From: Paludibacteraceae bacterium | GTDB taxonomy: Bacteria > Bacteroidota > Bacteroidia > Bacteroidales > Paludibacteraceae | Assembly (NCBI GenBank): GCA_017556705.1 | Contig: JAFYMG010000001.1 | Coordinates: forward strand, 186,001 to 250,000 | Length of the DNA stretch: 64,000 bases | Direction of reading: 5' to 3' | Shown: one piece after another, positions 15,972 to 24,656 of the stretch | How the letters are laid out: every line of letters starts with the position of its first letter | How positions within the stretch are numbered: the first letter of the stretch is position 1 | The notes under the pieces: model-generated | Told to the model about the DNA's origin: nothing | Databases searched by the model: none | Seen by the model: the letters and a program-made list of their open reading frames with translations, nothing else | Position numbers and translations under genes: made by a program

Positions 15972-17663
15972 CTATTTCTGCCAATTATCCTTGAGCGAAG
16001 CGGTGCGGTTGAAGACAAGCTTCTCGCTAGTGGTGTCTGGATCTACTACGAAGTAGCCGTGCTTGAGGAACTGATAGTTGTTGCATTTAGCAATACCATT
16101 CACCACCTCTGTAGCATGCATCTCTGCCTTCATTGCACCCTCAATCTTGCAGTTGACCACCTTCAAACTATCAGGATTGAGCAAGTCACGGAAGTCGCCC
16201 TCTTCAGCAGATGGGTTCTCGCATGCGAAGAGGCGGTCGTACAAGCGAACCTCTGCATCGATGCAAGAGTTGCACTCTACCCAGTTGATGGTAGATTTAG
16301 TCTTGCGGTTGCCACCTTCGGTACCAGACTTTGAGTCAGGGTCGTAAGTTGCATAAACAGTCGTGATATTGCCCTCTGTATCCTTCTCACAACCAGTGGC
16401 TTGGATGATATAGGCCGCTTTCAAACGCACCTCACGACCACCAGGGCTTAATCGGAAGAACTTCTTATCGCCCTCCTCTTGGAAGTCACCGCGCTCGATA
16501 TAGAGTTCCTTAGCAAACTTCATCTCGCGGGTACCCAATTCTGGATGTCCGTCAATATTCTCTGCTATGATTGTCTCGCCATCACCCTCGTAGTTTGTGA
16601 TGACAAGTTTCACAGGATCAAAGATAGCACATACACGAGGAGCAGTCTCCTTCAATGTCTCACGCACGGTATGCTCCAGCAAGCCGAGGTCAATCATACC
16701 CTCTACCTTGGTATAACCAATCTTATCGATAAACGCGCGGATGGCCTCTGGGGTATAACCGCGACGACGAAGACCGCATACAGTAGGCATACGTGGGTCA
16801 TCCCAACCGCTTACAAGACCCTCTTTCACCAGTTGGAGCATCTTACGCTTAGACATCACAGTATAAGTAATGTTGAGGCGGTTGAACTCATATTGACGTG
16901 GGCGATAGTCGCCTGTAATAAACTGATCGATATAGTAGTCGTATAATGGACGGTGCACCACAAACTCAAGGGTACAGATAGAGTGAGTAACGCCCTCGAA
17001 GTAGTCGGATTGACCGTGCGCAAAGTCGTACATTGGGTATACGTTCCAGGTACGACCAGTACGGTGGTGAGGGTGTGTGGTGATGATTCGGTACATGATT
17101 GGGTCGCGAAAGTGCATGTTTGGATTTGCCATATCTATCTTCGCACGCAAAACCATCTTACCATCCTCTATTTCGCCATTTTGCATAGCTTGGAAGAGGC
17201 GAAGGTTCTCGTCGATTGGACGATCACGATATGGCGATGCTACACCTGGCTCAGTAGGAGTACCTTTTTGCTCAGCAATCTGCTCGGCGGTCTGCTCGTC
17301 GATATACGCTTTACCTTGCTTAATAAATTCAATAGCGAGGTCATAGAGTTGTTGGAAATAGTCAGAAGCATAGTAGATGTTTCCCCACTTGAATCCAAGC
17401 CAAGCGATATCTTGTTGGATAGAGTCTACATACTCTACATCCTCCTTCACAGGGTTGGTGTCGTCAAAACGGAGGTTGCACACACCGTTGTATTTCTCTG
17501 CAATACCAAAGTCCATGCAGATGGCTTTTACGTGACCTATATGCAGGTAACCATTTGGCTCAGGTGGGAAACGAGTTTGAATTCGTCCGTCGTTCTTACC
17601 TTCTTGTAAATCTTTTTCTACAATTTGCTCAATAAAATTGAGACTTCTTTCTTCCATTTCCAT
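15972..17663 (-). CDS. glnS: Glutamine--tRNA ligase
   Basis: This class I aminoacyl-tRNA synthetase charges tRNA-Gln directly. The 563-residue protein has FPPEPNGYLHIGHVKAICMDFG (HIGH motif) near residue 31, and VMSKRKMLQ in place of KMSKS near residue 265, followed by the two anticodon-binding barrel domains. Its length matches bacterial GlnS. Start at 17663 or 17657 (MEMEER) cannot be distinguished. It is separated from lpxA by a short spacer of AAACTTT/TAAACTC heptads. Confidence 0.95.
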   Translation of the reverse strand: MEMEERSLNFIEQIVEKDLQEGKNDGRIQTRFPPEPNGYLHIGHVKAICMDFGIAEKYNGVCNLRFDDTNPVKEDVEYVDSIQQDIAWLGFKWGNIYYASDYFQQLYDLAIEFIKQGKAYIDEQTAEQIAEQKGTPTEPGVASPYRDRPIDENLRLFQAMQNGEIEDGKMVLRAKIDMANPNMHFRDPIMYRIITTHPHHRTGRTWNVYPMYDFAHGQSDYFEGVTHSICTLEFVVHRPLYDYYIDQFITGDYRPRQYEFNRLNITYTVMSKRKMLQLVKEGLVSGWDDPRMPTVCGLRRRGYTPEAIRAFIDKIGYTKVEGMIDLGLLEHTVRETLKETAPRVCAIFDPVKLVITNYEGDGETIIAENIDGHPELGTREMKFAKELYIERGDFQEEGDKKFFRLSPGGREVRLKAAYIIQATGCEKDTEGNITTVYATYDPDSKSGTEGGNRKTKSTINWVECNSCIDAEVRLYDRLFACENPSAEEGDFRDLLNPDSLKVVNCKIEGAMKAEMHATEVVNGIAKCNNYQFLKHGYFVVDPDTTSEKLVFNRTASLKDNWQK

Positions 17664-17696
17664 GTATTCTTGTCTTTAAACTTTTAAACTCTAAAC

Positions 17697-18458
17697 TTAT
17701 TTACCTTTCACTACGCCACGTGGAGAGTTTTTCACAAACTCTACAATCATGTCGCGCTCTGCGCTATCAGGCAATGTTTCCATAATCTTCTCCATCGCTT
17801 GAGTCATGTTCAATCCCGAGAGGAAGAGCACGCGGTATGTATCTTGAATGGCTTTGATTTGTTCGCTGGTAAACCCACGGCGGTTTAGACCTACAGAGTT
17901 GATGCCACAGTAGCTAATTGGCTCACGAGCTGCAATGATATATGGAGGAACATCCTTATTAATTTTTGAACCTCCTTGGATCATTACATGCGCACCAATA
18001 TGGCTGAATTGATGCACGAGGCTACCGCCACCAATGATTGCCCAGTCTTCTACCACCACCTCACCTGCAAGTTGGGTGCAGTTGGACATGATGATGTTGT
18101 TATTCAAATAGCAATCGTGTGCCACGTGGCAATATGCCATAATGAGGCAGTTGTTTCCTACTACAGTCTTGCCCTTGCTAGCAGTACCGCGATGAATGGT
18201 CACAAACTCACGGATAGTGGTGTTGTCACCAATGATGGCATATGTCTTTTCGCCTTTGTATTTGAGATCTTGTGGGTCTCCACCAATGACAGCGCCCGCA
18301 TAGATATGACAGTTCTTGCCGATACGAGTGCCACCATAGATGGTCACATTGTTGTCAATAATTGTACCTTCACCAATCTCTACATCGTCATAAATGCAAG
18401 AGAATGCACCTACTTGTACACTTGGATGAAGCTTTGCTTCTGGATGGATGTAATTCAT
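17697..18458 (-). CDS. lpxA: Acyl-ACP--UDP-N-acetylglucosamine O-acyltransferase
   Basis: LpxA catalyses the first step of lipid A synthesis. The 253-residue protein shows left-handed beta-helix hexapeptide repeats (IGEGTIIDNNVTIYGGTRIG and following) and FVTIHRGTASKG, with the catalytic histidine in MAYCHVAHDC. Its start is 1 nt after the lpxC stop, so the genes are coupled. Confidence 0.95.
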   Translation of the reverse strand: MNYIHPEAKLHPSVQVGAFSCIYDDVEIGEGTIIDNNVTIYGGTRIGKNCHIYAGAVIGGDPQDLKYKGEKTYAIIGDNTTIREFVTIHRGTASKGKTVVGNNCLIMAYCHVAHDCYLNNNIIMSNCTQLAGEVVVEDWAIIGGGSLVHQFSHIGAHVMIQGGSKINKDVPPYIIAAREPISYCGINSVGLNRRGFTSEQIKAIQDTYRVLFLSGLNMTQAMEKIMETLPDSAERDMIVEFVKNSPRGVVKGK

Positions 18459-18459
18459 A

Positions 18460-19365
18460 TTATATGTTTGCTAATATTTTATTTCTCAGTTGTTTTGCAC
18501 ATTGGGTATTGAAGGTATGACCTGGTCGAAGAGCCATGATTTTACCTTGGATATAGCATCCCACCAATGACATATCACCTATGATATCCAATAACTTATG
18601 TCTTGATGGCTCGTTAGGATAATTGAGCGGACTGAGATATCCCAACTTGGTGGCATCTAGGCGTGGTTGCCCTAGTTTGTCAGTCATATAATCTAATCCC
18701 TCTTGCGACATTGGTGTTTCGTAGATTACCAATGCATTTTGCAAGTCTCCCCCCTTGATGAGTCCCATACGCAATAGTGGCTCTATCTCGCGCACGAAGC
18801 AGAAAGTACGCGCGGAAGATATTTCTCGAGAGTATTCAGCAAGATTGTACAACTCGGCTTTTTGTTCACGTAAAAGTCCTGTAGGATAGGTGATTGTAAC
18901 CTCCACTTCGTATTTATCGGAAGGTAAAATCAGCATCTTATTACCACGCTCAGAGATATATTCGATAGGCTCTTTCACCACAAAAACTTTCTGCTCGGCC
19001 TCTTGCTCTTGTAGTCCGACTTTTTGAATTGCTTGTACATAATACTTCGCGCTACCATCAAGGATTGGCATCTCAGGGCCGTCCACCTCAATAAGACAGT
19101 TGTCCACCCCAAGGGCGTATAAAGCAGAGAGGGCATGCTCTACGGTAGATACTTTCCATGCTCCTCGCTCCAATACCGTACCACGCTCAGTAGCAGTCAC
19201 ATAATCAGCTACCGCTTCGTAGGTGGGACGCCCCTCAAGGTCGGTGCGGCAAATACGAATACCTGTATTTTCCTCTGCGGGAAGGAAAGTAGCATGGATG
19301 TATAGCCCTGTATGCAAGCCCTTGCTCTCAAAGGAGAAGGATGATTTTAGTGTATGTTGTTTCAT
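18460..19365 (-). CDS. lpxC: UDP-3-O-acyl-N-acetylglucosamine deacetylase, not fused to FabZ
   Basis: LpxC is the zinc deacetylase that commits substrate to lipid A. The 301-residue product has zinc ligand segments [10 protein letters not shown] (about residue 78) and [10 protein letters not shown], plus the RPGHTF loop near residue 280. In many Bacteroidota LpxC is fused to a C-terminal FabZ dehydratase (about 460 residues in total); here the frame stops at NKILANI and lpxA begins at once. It overlaps lpxD by 4 bp (ATGA). Confidence 0.93.
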   Translation of the reverse strand: MKQHTLKSSFSFESKGLHTGLYIHATFLPAEENTGIRICRTDLEGRPTYEAVADYVTATERGTVLERGAWKVSTVEHALSALYALGVDNCLIEVDGPEMPILDGSAKYYVQAIQKVGLQEQEAEQKVFVVKEPIEYISERGNKMLILPSDKYEVEVTITYPTGLLREQKAELYNLAEYSREISSARTFCFVREIEPLLRMGLIKGGDLQNALVIYETPMSQEGLDYMTDKLGQPRLDATKLGYLSPLNYPNEPSRHKLLDIIGDMSLVGCYIQGKIMALRPGHTFNTQCAKQLRNKILANI

Positions 19366-20384
19366 TGTTGTTTCTTTTCCAATTCTTGTATTTTCTTTAT
19401 TAGGTCAGGCAGTTGCTTAAAGCCAACCACGCTGCGGCGCCAGTTCATAGCATCAATGATCGGCGAGCCTTGGTACATGCCCGATTTCTTAACATTGTTG
19501 GCGATACCCGATTGTGCGCCAAACACGCAGTTGTCGGCAATCGTGATATGTCCTGCTACACCCACTTGACCCGCAAGAATACAGTGTCCACCTACTTTGG
19601 TAGAGCCCGCTACGCCGACTTGTGCGCACATGAATGTACTCTCACCAATCTCCACATTATGAGCCACTTGTACAAGGTTGTCGAGTTTGGCATTGCGGTG
19701 AATAATAGTCGAGCCCATCATAGCACGATCCACAGTGGTATTGGCACCTATCTCCACATCGTCCTCAATGATGACATTACCGATTTGTGGGAGTTTTTGA
19801 TTTACGCCCTTAGCATCTGGTTCAAAACCAAAGCCATCGCTTCCAATCACTACGCCTGCATGCAGAATACAGTCTTTGCCAATGACGCAGTTGTAATAGA
19901 CTTTTACGCCTGAATAGAGGATGGTATTGTCGCCAATCTTGACATTATCGCCTATATAAGTATGAGGGTAAATCTGTACACCTTTGCCAAGTTGAACGTT
20001 CTTGCCAATATAAGCAAATGCTCCGATATATGCGTCCTCAGGAATAGCGACACCTTCACTAACAAAAGATGGTTGCTCCACCCCCTGCTTGGCAGGATTC
20101 ATAGCTTTTGCCACAAGGGAGAGCAGTTGCCCCATAGCTGCACGAGCATTCTCCACACGAATGAGAGTAGCATTTGTTTCGCCATCAAAAACGATGGAAT
20201 CGGTCATAAGCACCACACTTGCGCCCGTTTGAGGCAGATGAGGGAGATATTTGGCATCGCAAAGAAAAGAGAGTTGCCCCTCGTGTGCCGACTCAATAGG
20301 TCCCACATCCGACACCTTGCGGTTAGCATCACCCATAATCTTGCCGCCAAGCAGCATGGCTATTTGTTGTGCAGAAAATTCCAT
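19362..20384 (-). CDS. lpxD: UDP-3-O-(3-hydroxyacyl)glucosamine N-acyltransferase
   Basis: LpxD adds the N-linked acyl chain in lipid A synthesis. The 340-residue protein has the N-terminal UDP-binding domain ([16 protein letters not shown]) and a long hexapeptide-repeat beta-helix from about residue 105 to 300, with the conserved DGFGFEPD and QVAHNVEIG segments (catalytic His). It is first in the lpxD-lpxC-lpxA unit and has a promoter of its own. Confidence 0.95.
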   Translation of the reverse strand: MEFSAQQIAMLLGGKIMGDANRKVSDVGPIESAHEGQLSFLCDAKYLPHLPQTGASVVLMTDSIVFDGETNATLIRVENARAAMGQLLSLVAKAMNPAKQGVEQPSFVSEGVAIPEDAYIGAFAYIGKNVQLGKGVQIYPHTYIGDNVKIGDNTILYSGVKVYYNCVIGKDCILHAGVVIGSDGFGFEPDAKGVNQKLPQIGNVIIEDDVEIGANTTVDRAMMGSTIIHRNAKLDNLVQVAHNVEIGESTFMCAQVGVAGSTKVGGHCILAGQVGVAGHITIADNCVFGAQSGIANNVKKSGMYQGSPIIDAMNWRRSVVGFKQLPDLIKKIQELEKKQQ

Positions 20385-20411
20385 ATTACACCAATATTAT
20401 AAAAAAGCGCG

Positions 20412-20443
20412 CAAAAGTACAAAAAAAAATGCACATACGCAAA
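20412..20443 (-). promoter_or_regulatory. Promoter of lpxD-lpxC-lpxA
   Basis: On the minus strand TTTG (20440-20443) and TACTTTTG (20412-20419) are spaced by 20 nt, 28 nt before the lpxD start. Confidence 0.75.
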
Positions 20444-20481
20444 TCGCTTGTGCATTTTTAAGAATTATTATACGAAAAATA

Positions 20482-21735
20482 TTATTTCAAGTGAAATAAA
20501 TAGCGCTTTTGTGGTTTAAATGTGAGGGTTTCCATGTTAAGCATCTCGGATGCCTCGGCGATGTCTTTCACAGCGCCATCTTTGTACAAGATATCGATGG
20601 CTTCACCCTTCTCGCTATAGGTATTGGAGGTTGAAATATGCTCAACAAAGAAGTAAGTTGCCTCATCTTGAGTCACACCAAAACGCAAAGCATATTGTTG
20701 GCAAAGAGCGTTGTATTCGGCAGTGGTGAGAGGCGCCTCGATGAGTTTACCTTTGAAAAGTTGGCGATTAGTGAAGGATTCACACAAAATACTCAAGACC
20801 TTATCCTTGCTTTTACTCCACACTTTGATAGCAGAAAGTAAGTCAGAATCATCTAGCTGTGCGTAATGAAAAAGTAGTCTTGAATGATCCTCAGTTAGTC
20901 CATTTAAGAAGTAGCCTAATGCCGGTGAACAGAAGAGTTCTACTCCATTGGCAACCAATTGCTTAGCTCGAGTAAGTATCTTGATAAGTAGTTGCTCTGC
21001 AGCGACACTGGTATGGTGGAGATAAACCTGCCAATACATCAAACGACGCGCCACAAGAAACTTCTCTACAGAGTAGATACCTTTGGCTTCAACGACCAGG
21101 CGGCCATCCTTGACATTCATCATTTTGAGAATACGCGCACTGGCCACACTACCTTCGGTAACCCCGCAGAAGAACGAGTCGCGACAGAGATAGTCTAGGC
21201 GATCAACATCTAGTTGCGAAGAGATGAGTTGGTGAAGGAAATGCTTTGGGTATTCGTCTTTAAAAATACGAATAGCCATATCCATGACGGCAGACACTTC
21301 ACCTCGCTCTTTAGGTGACGCCACTTGACTAGCAGCAAACCAATCCCGAATCTCATGCATCATCATGAGGCTAATATCCTCGTGATTGGTGCCAGGTGGG
21401 AGCATACCTGCTTCCTCAAAGACATGGGAAAAAGGACCATGTCCAATATCGTGCATCAGAATAGCTGCCATAGATGCAGTAGCTTCATTATCAGACACTT
21501 CCACTCCTTTCTCGCAAAGCGAAGTAATAGCCTCGTGCATGAGGTGCATCGCACCTAACGAATGAAGAAAACGGCTGTGCATTGCTCCAGGATAAACGAA
21601 GAAACTTAAACCCAATTGGCGGATACGATTAAGTCGCTGCATGTAAGGATGTTGCAATATCTGGAAGAGTACGCCATCGGGTATACTGAGGAAACCAAAT
21701 ACGGGATCGTTGATAATTTTTCGTGTTTTCTTCAT
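20482..21735 (-). CDS. HD-domain hydrolase (dNTPase/SAMHD1-like)
   Basis: The 417-residue product has the metal-binding HD motif HDIGHGPFSH near residue 90, preceded by RLNRIRQLGLSFFVYPGAMHSRFLHSLG and followed by LDVDRLDYLCRDSFFCGV, as in deoxynucleotide triphosphohydrolases and related HD enzymes. Start at 21735 (MKKTRKIINDPVFG) follows a good promoter; a longer in-frame extension to 21792 crosses the promoter and is rejected. HD gene followed by lpxD, lpxC, lpxA is a familiar Bacteroidales order. The substrate is not known. Confidence 0.85.
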   Translation of the reverse strand: MKKTRKIINDPVFGFLSIPDGVLFQILQHPYMQRLNRIRQLGLSFFVYPGAMHSRFLHSLGAMHLMHEAITSLCEKGVEVSDNEATASMAAILMHDIGHGPFSHVFEEAGMLPPGTNHEDISLMMMHEIRDWFAASQVASPKERGEVSAVMDMAIRIFKDEYPKHFLHQLISSQLDVDRLDYLCRDSFFCGVTEGSVASARILKMMNVKDGRLVVEAKGIYSVEKFLVARRLMYWQVYLHHTSVAAEQLLIKILTRAKQLVANGVELFCSPALGYFLNGLTEDHSRLLFHYAQLDDSDLLSAIKVWSKSKDKVLSILCESFTNRQLFKGKLIEAPLTTAEYNALCQQYALRFGVTQDEATYFFVEHISTSNTYSEKGEAIDILYKDGAVKDIAEASEMLNMETLTFKPQKRYLFHLK

Positions 21736-21765
21736 AGTGAAAATCATTTTCAAATAAAAAGTATG

Positions 21766-21797
21766 CAAAAGTACTAAAAAATTTGGAAACATGCAAA
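21766..21797 (-). promoter_or_regulatory. Promoter of the HD hydrolase gene
   Basis: On the minus strand TTTG (21794-21797) and TACTTTTG (21766-21773) are 20 nt apart, about 30 nt before the ATG. Confidence 0.75.
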
Positions 21798-21854
21798 AAA
21801 ATGGAATAAAAAAGGTAAAAAAATAGTATCGGGGAGAGTTCGTAAATGAAACAT

Positions 21855-21931
21855 ATAACTAATTTATCTCTAATTTATCACTAATAAATCACTAATAAAC
21901 GGTTAATTATTGACAGCTAACAAACCATTGG
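21855..21931. repeat. 11-nt degenerate tandem repeat in the HD-potA intergenic region
   Basis: Successive 11-mers are ATAACTAATTT, ATCTCTAATTT, ATCACTAATAA, ATCACTAATAA, ACGGTTAATTA, TTGACAGCTAA and CAAACCATTGG. The region 21800-22020 shows no gene. Confidence 0.75.
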
Positions 21932-22024
21932 ATTTTCCCACTCAGTTGAAACAAATGTTACTGCTACCCTATGCAGCCCCTATACGATCAAAAATCATCT
22001 AAAAGTAAACTTTTTGCTCGTTTT

Positions 22025-22056
22025 TTTGTGTTTGTGCATTTTTTTTTGTACCTTTG
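22025..22056 (+). promoter_or_regulatory. Promoter of potABCD
   Basis: TTTG (22025-22028) and TACCTTTG (22049-22056) are 20 nt apart. It leaves a leader of about 260 nt that contains a small hairpin TACACT-TTT-AGTGTA at 22090-22104 and the 18-bp inverted repeat. Confidence 0.75.
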
Positions 22057-22122
22057 CACCCAAATTGGCAAAAATGTACTTTTATGTATTACACTTTTAG
22101 TGTACCATAGTAAAAAAAGAGA

Positions 22123-22322
22123 TGGTCACTTCTATAAATTCAACATTTAGGAAGAACGACCATAACGAGTGAGAATTAACATTTTTATGTGCTTTTGAAT
22201 TTTTATCGGTATCTTGCTGATTGTCAGTTTGTCACAATGCCCGCATTGCTCCAAACTTCCGTACAGCAATCTCCTCTATAAAAACCTCAAAATCATCATA
22301 AATCAATTTATAGAAGTGACCA
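22123..22322 (+). repeat. Perfect 18-bp inverted repeat bounding a 200-bp segment before potA
   Basis: TGGTCACTTCTATAAATT (22123-22140) is exactly inverted at 22305-22322, with 164 nt between. The right arm ends 1 nt before the potA ATG at 22324. In RNA the arms would form an 18-bp helix next to the start codon; in DNA they could be recombination sites of an invertible segment or the ends of a small transposable element. No Bacteroidota promoter is seen inside on either strand. Confidence 0.75.
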
Positions 22323-22323
22323 A

Positions 22324-23769
22324 ATGCAAAAATCGGATTTTATCATTGAGGTGAATCATGTGTCCAAACAGTTTGAGGACGGTAAATTTGCCTTGGACGA
22401 TGTGAGCCTTCAAATCAAGAAAGGCGAGTTCGTAACTATCTTGGGTCCATCGGGTTGCGGAAAGACTACCTTGCTGCGTTGTATAGCGGGTTTTCAAGTG
22501 GCAACAGAGGGTGATATCTTGCTGAACGGCGAAGATGTGACCACGATGCCTCCGCACTTGCGCGATGTGAATACAGTATTCCAGAAGTACGCGCTATTCC
22601 CACACTTGAATGTGTTTGATAATGTGGCTTTCGGTCTGAAACTGAAGAAGATAGATAAGAAAGTCATTGAGAAGAAGGTGAAGCAAGCCCTCAAGACCGT
22701 TGGTATGACCGATTATGAGTATAGGGATGTGGATAGCTTGAGTGGTGGTCAGCAACAACGCGTGGCTATTGCTCGTGCGATTATCAATGAGCCAGAGGTA
22801 TTGCTATTGGATGAGCCATTGGCAGCATTGGACTTAAAGATGCGCAAGGACATGCAAATGGAGCTTCGTGCGATGCACAAGAAATTGGGTATTACTTTTA
22901 TATATGTGACTCACGATCAAGAGGAAGCGTTGACATTGAGTGATCGCGTAGTAGTTATGCGCGAGGGTAAGATTCAACAGATTGGAACTCCAACGGATGT
23001 GTATAACGAGCCACAAAATTGCTTTGTAGCGGATTTCATTGGCGAGAGTAATATCTTAGACGCTACCATGGTGAAAGATAAAGTAGTGAACTTTTGTGAG
23101 CATGACTTCGAGTGTGTAGATAAAGGTTTTGGTGAAGATACCGAAGTGGATGTGGTAGTGCGTCCAGAAGATATTTATATAGGCGAAAGGCGATTAGGCG
23201 AAGAGGCGAAAGGTAAGGACAGTCCATGGCAGTTGCATGGCGAGGTACAGAGTTGTATCTTCAAGGGGGTTCATTATGAAATGACAGTAATGATTGACGA
23301 AGGCTATGAGTTGATGATTCAAGATTATCATGCTTTTGATCCAGGAACAAAAGTAGGATTACTAGTAAAACCAGAAGATATACAAGTAATGAAGAAAGAA
23401 CACCTATGCAACACGTTTGAAGGTGAAGTCTTGGAGGATAACCGCGTGAAGTTCTTGGACGAAGAGTGGGATATTCCAGAGCGTGTGGCTGAGCGTTTCG
23501 AAGTAGGCGAAGAGGTAGAGGTGGAAGTGGACTTCAACCGCGTAAACTTGCAAGATGATGAGGAAGATGGTATATTGTGTGGTGAAGTATATTTTATCTT
23601 GTACAAAGGCGACCACTACCATTTGACCGTACGAACAGATGACGGCGATGATATCTATGTAGATACCAATGATGTGTGGGACGATGGCGACCGAGTGGGT
23701 ATTCGAATTGCGCCAAGTTACATACGATTGTACAAGAAAGAGGTTAAAGGACGCCCTGAAGGGCTATAG
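22324..23769 (+). CDS. potA: Polyamine-type ABC transporter ATP-binding protein, with duplicated TOBE-like region
   Basis: The ATPase of a spermidine/putrescine-type importer. The 481-residue protein has Walker [10 protein letters not shown] near residue 40, the signature [14 protein letters not shown] and Walker [13 protein letters not shown] in residues 1-240. The C-terminal half is longer than usual: [17 protein letters not shown] (about residue 306) and [17 protein letters not shown] (about 420) are clear internal repeats, so the TOBE module is duplicated. A G-rich repeat encodes residues about 287-298 ([12 protein letters not shown]), and the last residues KGRPEGL come from a palindromic spacer unit. 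Potassium-rich or acidic extensions may tune regulation; this is inference. Confidence 0.9.
   Translation: MQKSDFIIEVNHVSKQFEDGKFALDDVSLQIKKGEFVTILGPSGCGKTTLLRCIAGFQVATEGDILLNGEDVTTMPPHLRDVNTVFQKYALFPHLNVFDNVAFGLKLKKIDKKVIEKKVKQALKTVGMTDYEYRDVDSLSGGQQQRVAIARAIINEPEVLLLDEPLAALDLKMRKDMQMELRAMHKKLGITFIYVTHDQEEALTLSDRVVVMREGKIQQIGTPTDVYNEPQNCFVADFIGESNILDATMVKDKVVNFCEHDFECVDKGFGEDTEVDVVVRPEDIYIGERRLGEEAKGKDSPWQLHGEVQSCIFKGVHYEMTVMIDEGYELMIQDYHAFDPGTKVGLLVKPEDIQVMKKEHLCNTFEGEVLEDNRVKFLDEEWDIPERVAERFEVGEEVEVEVDFNRVNLQDDEEDGILCGEVYFILYKGDHYHLTVRTDDGDDIYVDTNDVWDDGDRVGIRIAPSYIRLYKKEVKGRPEGL
23181..23217 (+). repeat. AGGCGA-type short repeat inside potA
   Basis: AGGCGAA, AGGCGAT, TAGGCGA, AGAGGCGA and AAGGTAA follow one another in frame within the linker between two TOBE-like halves. 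The same words occur in intergenic repeats (60322-60349 on the minus strand) and inside tsaE. Confidence 0.6.
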
Positions 23770-23799
23770 GACGCGGCAAAGCCGCTATAGGTTATAGGC
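23741..23799 (+). repeat. Palindromic spacer unit, potA-potB
   Basis: AGGTTAAAGGACG, hairpin CCCTGAAGGG (23754-23763), CTATAGGACG, hairpin GCGGC-AAA-GCCGC (23773-23785) and CTATAGGTTATAGGC fill the junction. The unit starts inside potA and supplies its last codons and stop. Confidence 0.7.
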
Positions 23800-24594
23800 A
23801 TGAAAAATAGTAAATTCAGAATGGTGTTTCAGTCGCGTAGTACGTGGGCATGGCCCTATGCGCTGTTTATGCTGTGCTTGGTAATATTGCCACTGGTGTT
23901 GATTGGCGTATATGCTTTTACGGATGCCAATGGTAGTTTCACGATACAACACTTTGTGAGTTTCTTCACCAAGTCAGAGGCTGTCAATACCTTTATCTAT
24001 TCGTTGGCTATCGCGCTGATAACAACCATCATCTGTCTGCTGTTGGGCTACCCCGCAGCGTATATTATGGCGATGGCGGACTTTAAGACCCCGCAGGTGA
24101 TGGCTATGTTGTTTATCTTGCCGATGTGGATCAACTTCTTGTTGAGAACAATTGCGACAGTTGAGTTGTTCCGCATGTTTGGTTTGCCTCTAGGGGAAGG
24201 TGCGTTGTTGTTTGGTATGGTATATGACTTTTTGCCATTCATGATCTATCCTATCTACAACACGTTGCAAAAGATGGATACTAGTTTGATAGAGGCGGCA
24301 CACGACTTAGGTGCAAAGCGTCATCAGGTATTCTTGAAGGTGACATTACCATTATCAGCACCTGGTATTTATTCAGGTATTGTGATGGTGTTTATGCCGA
24401 CCGTATCAACCTTCGCTATCGCAGAGTTGCTAACCCATAACAAGGTGACATTGTTCGGTTCGTTGATCCAACGTTGTTTCGGAGAAGGCGGTATCGCGAT
24501 GTGGAACTACGGCGCCGCATTGTCGCTAATCATGTTGATAATCATTGGTTTAACAAGTTTCTTCGGAGGAGATAAGGAGGATATAAATAGGTAA
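23800..24594 (+). CDS. potB: Polyamine-type ABC transporter permease (PotB-like)
   Basis: The 264-residue inner-membrane protein has six hydrophobic segments and the binding-protein-dependent permease EAA loop (EAAHDLGAKRHQVFLKVTLPLSAPG, about residues 164-188). It pairs with potC as the channel of the importer. It follows potA after a 30-nt palindromic spacer. Confidence 0.9.
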   Translation: MKNSKFRMVFQSRSTWAWPYALFMLCLVILPLVLIGVYAFTDANGSFTIQHFVSFFTKSEAVNTFIYSLAIALITTIICLLLGYPAAYIMAMADFKTPQVMAMLFILPMWINFLLRTIATVELFRMFGLPLGEGALLFGMVYDFLPFMIYPIYNTLQKMDTSLIEAAHDLGAKRHQVFLKVTLPLSAPGIYSGIVMVFMPTVSTFAIAELLTHNKVTLFGSLIQRCFGEGGIAMWNYGAALSLIMLIIIGLTSFFGGDKEDINR

Positions 24595-24650
24595 TAGGAA
24601 GGCGCAAGCGCCTATAGGACGCTTCGCTATAGGTTAAAGATTAAAGGCAA
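24594..24650 (+). repeat. Palindromic spacer unit, potB-potC
   Basis: Hairpin AGGCGC-AA-GCGCCT (24600-24613) is followed by ATAGGACG, CTTCG, CTATAGG, TTAAAGA and TTAAAGG, the same order of words as at 23741-23799 and 15917-15966. Confidence 0.7.
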
Positions 24651-24656
24651 GGAGAT

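Noticed and set aside
22123..22322. The inverted repeat as an established phase-variable promoter
   Set aside because: No Bacteroidota promoter is visible inside on either strand and no invertase gene is in the window, so it is kept as an open question instead of a call.
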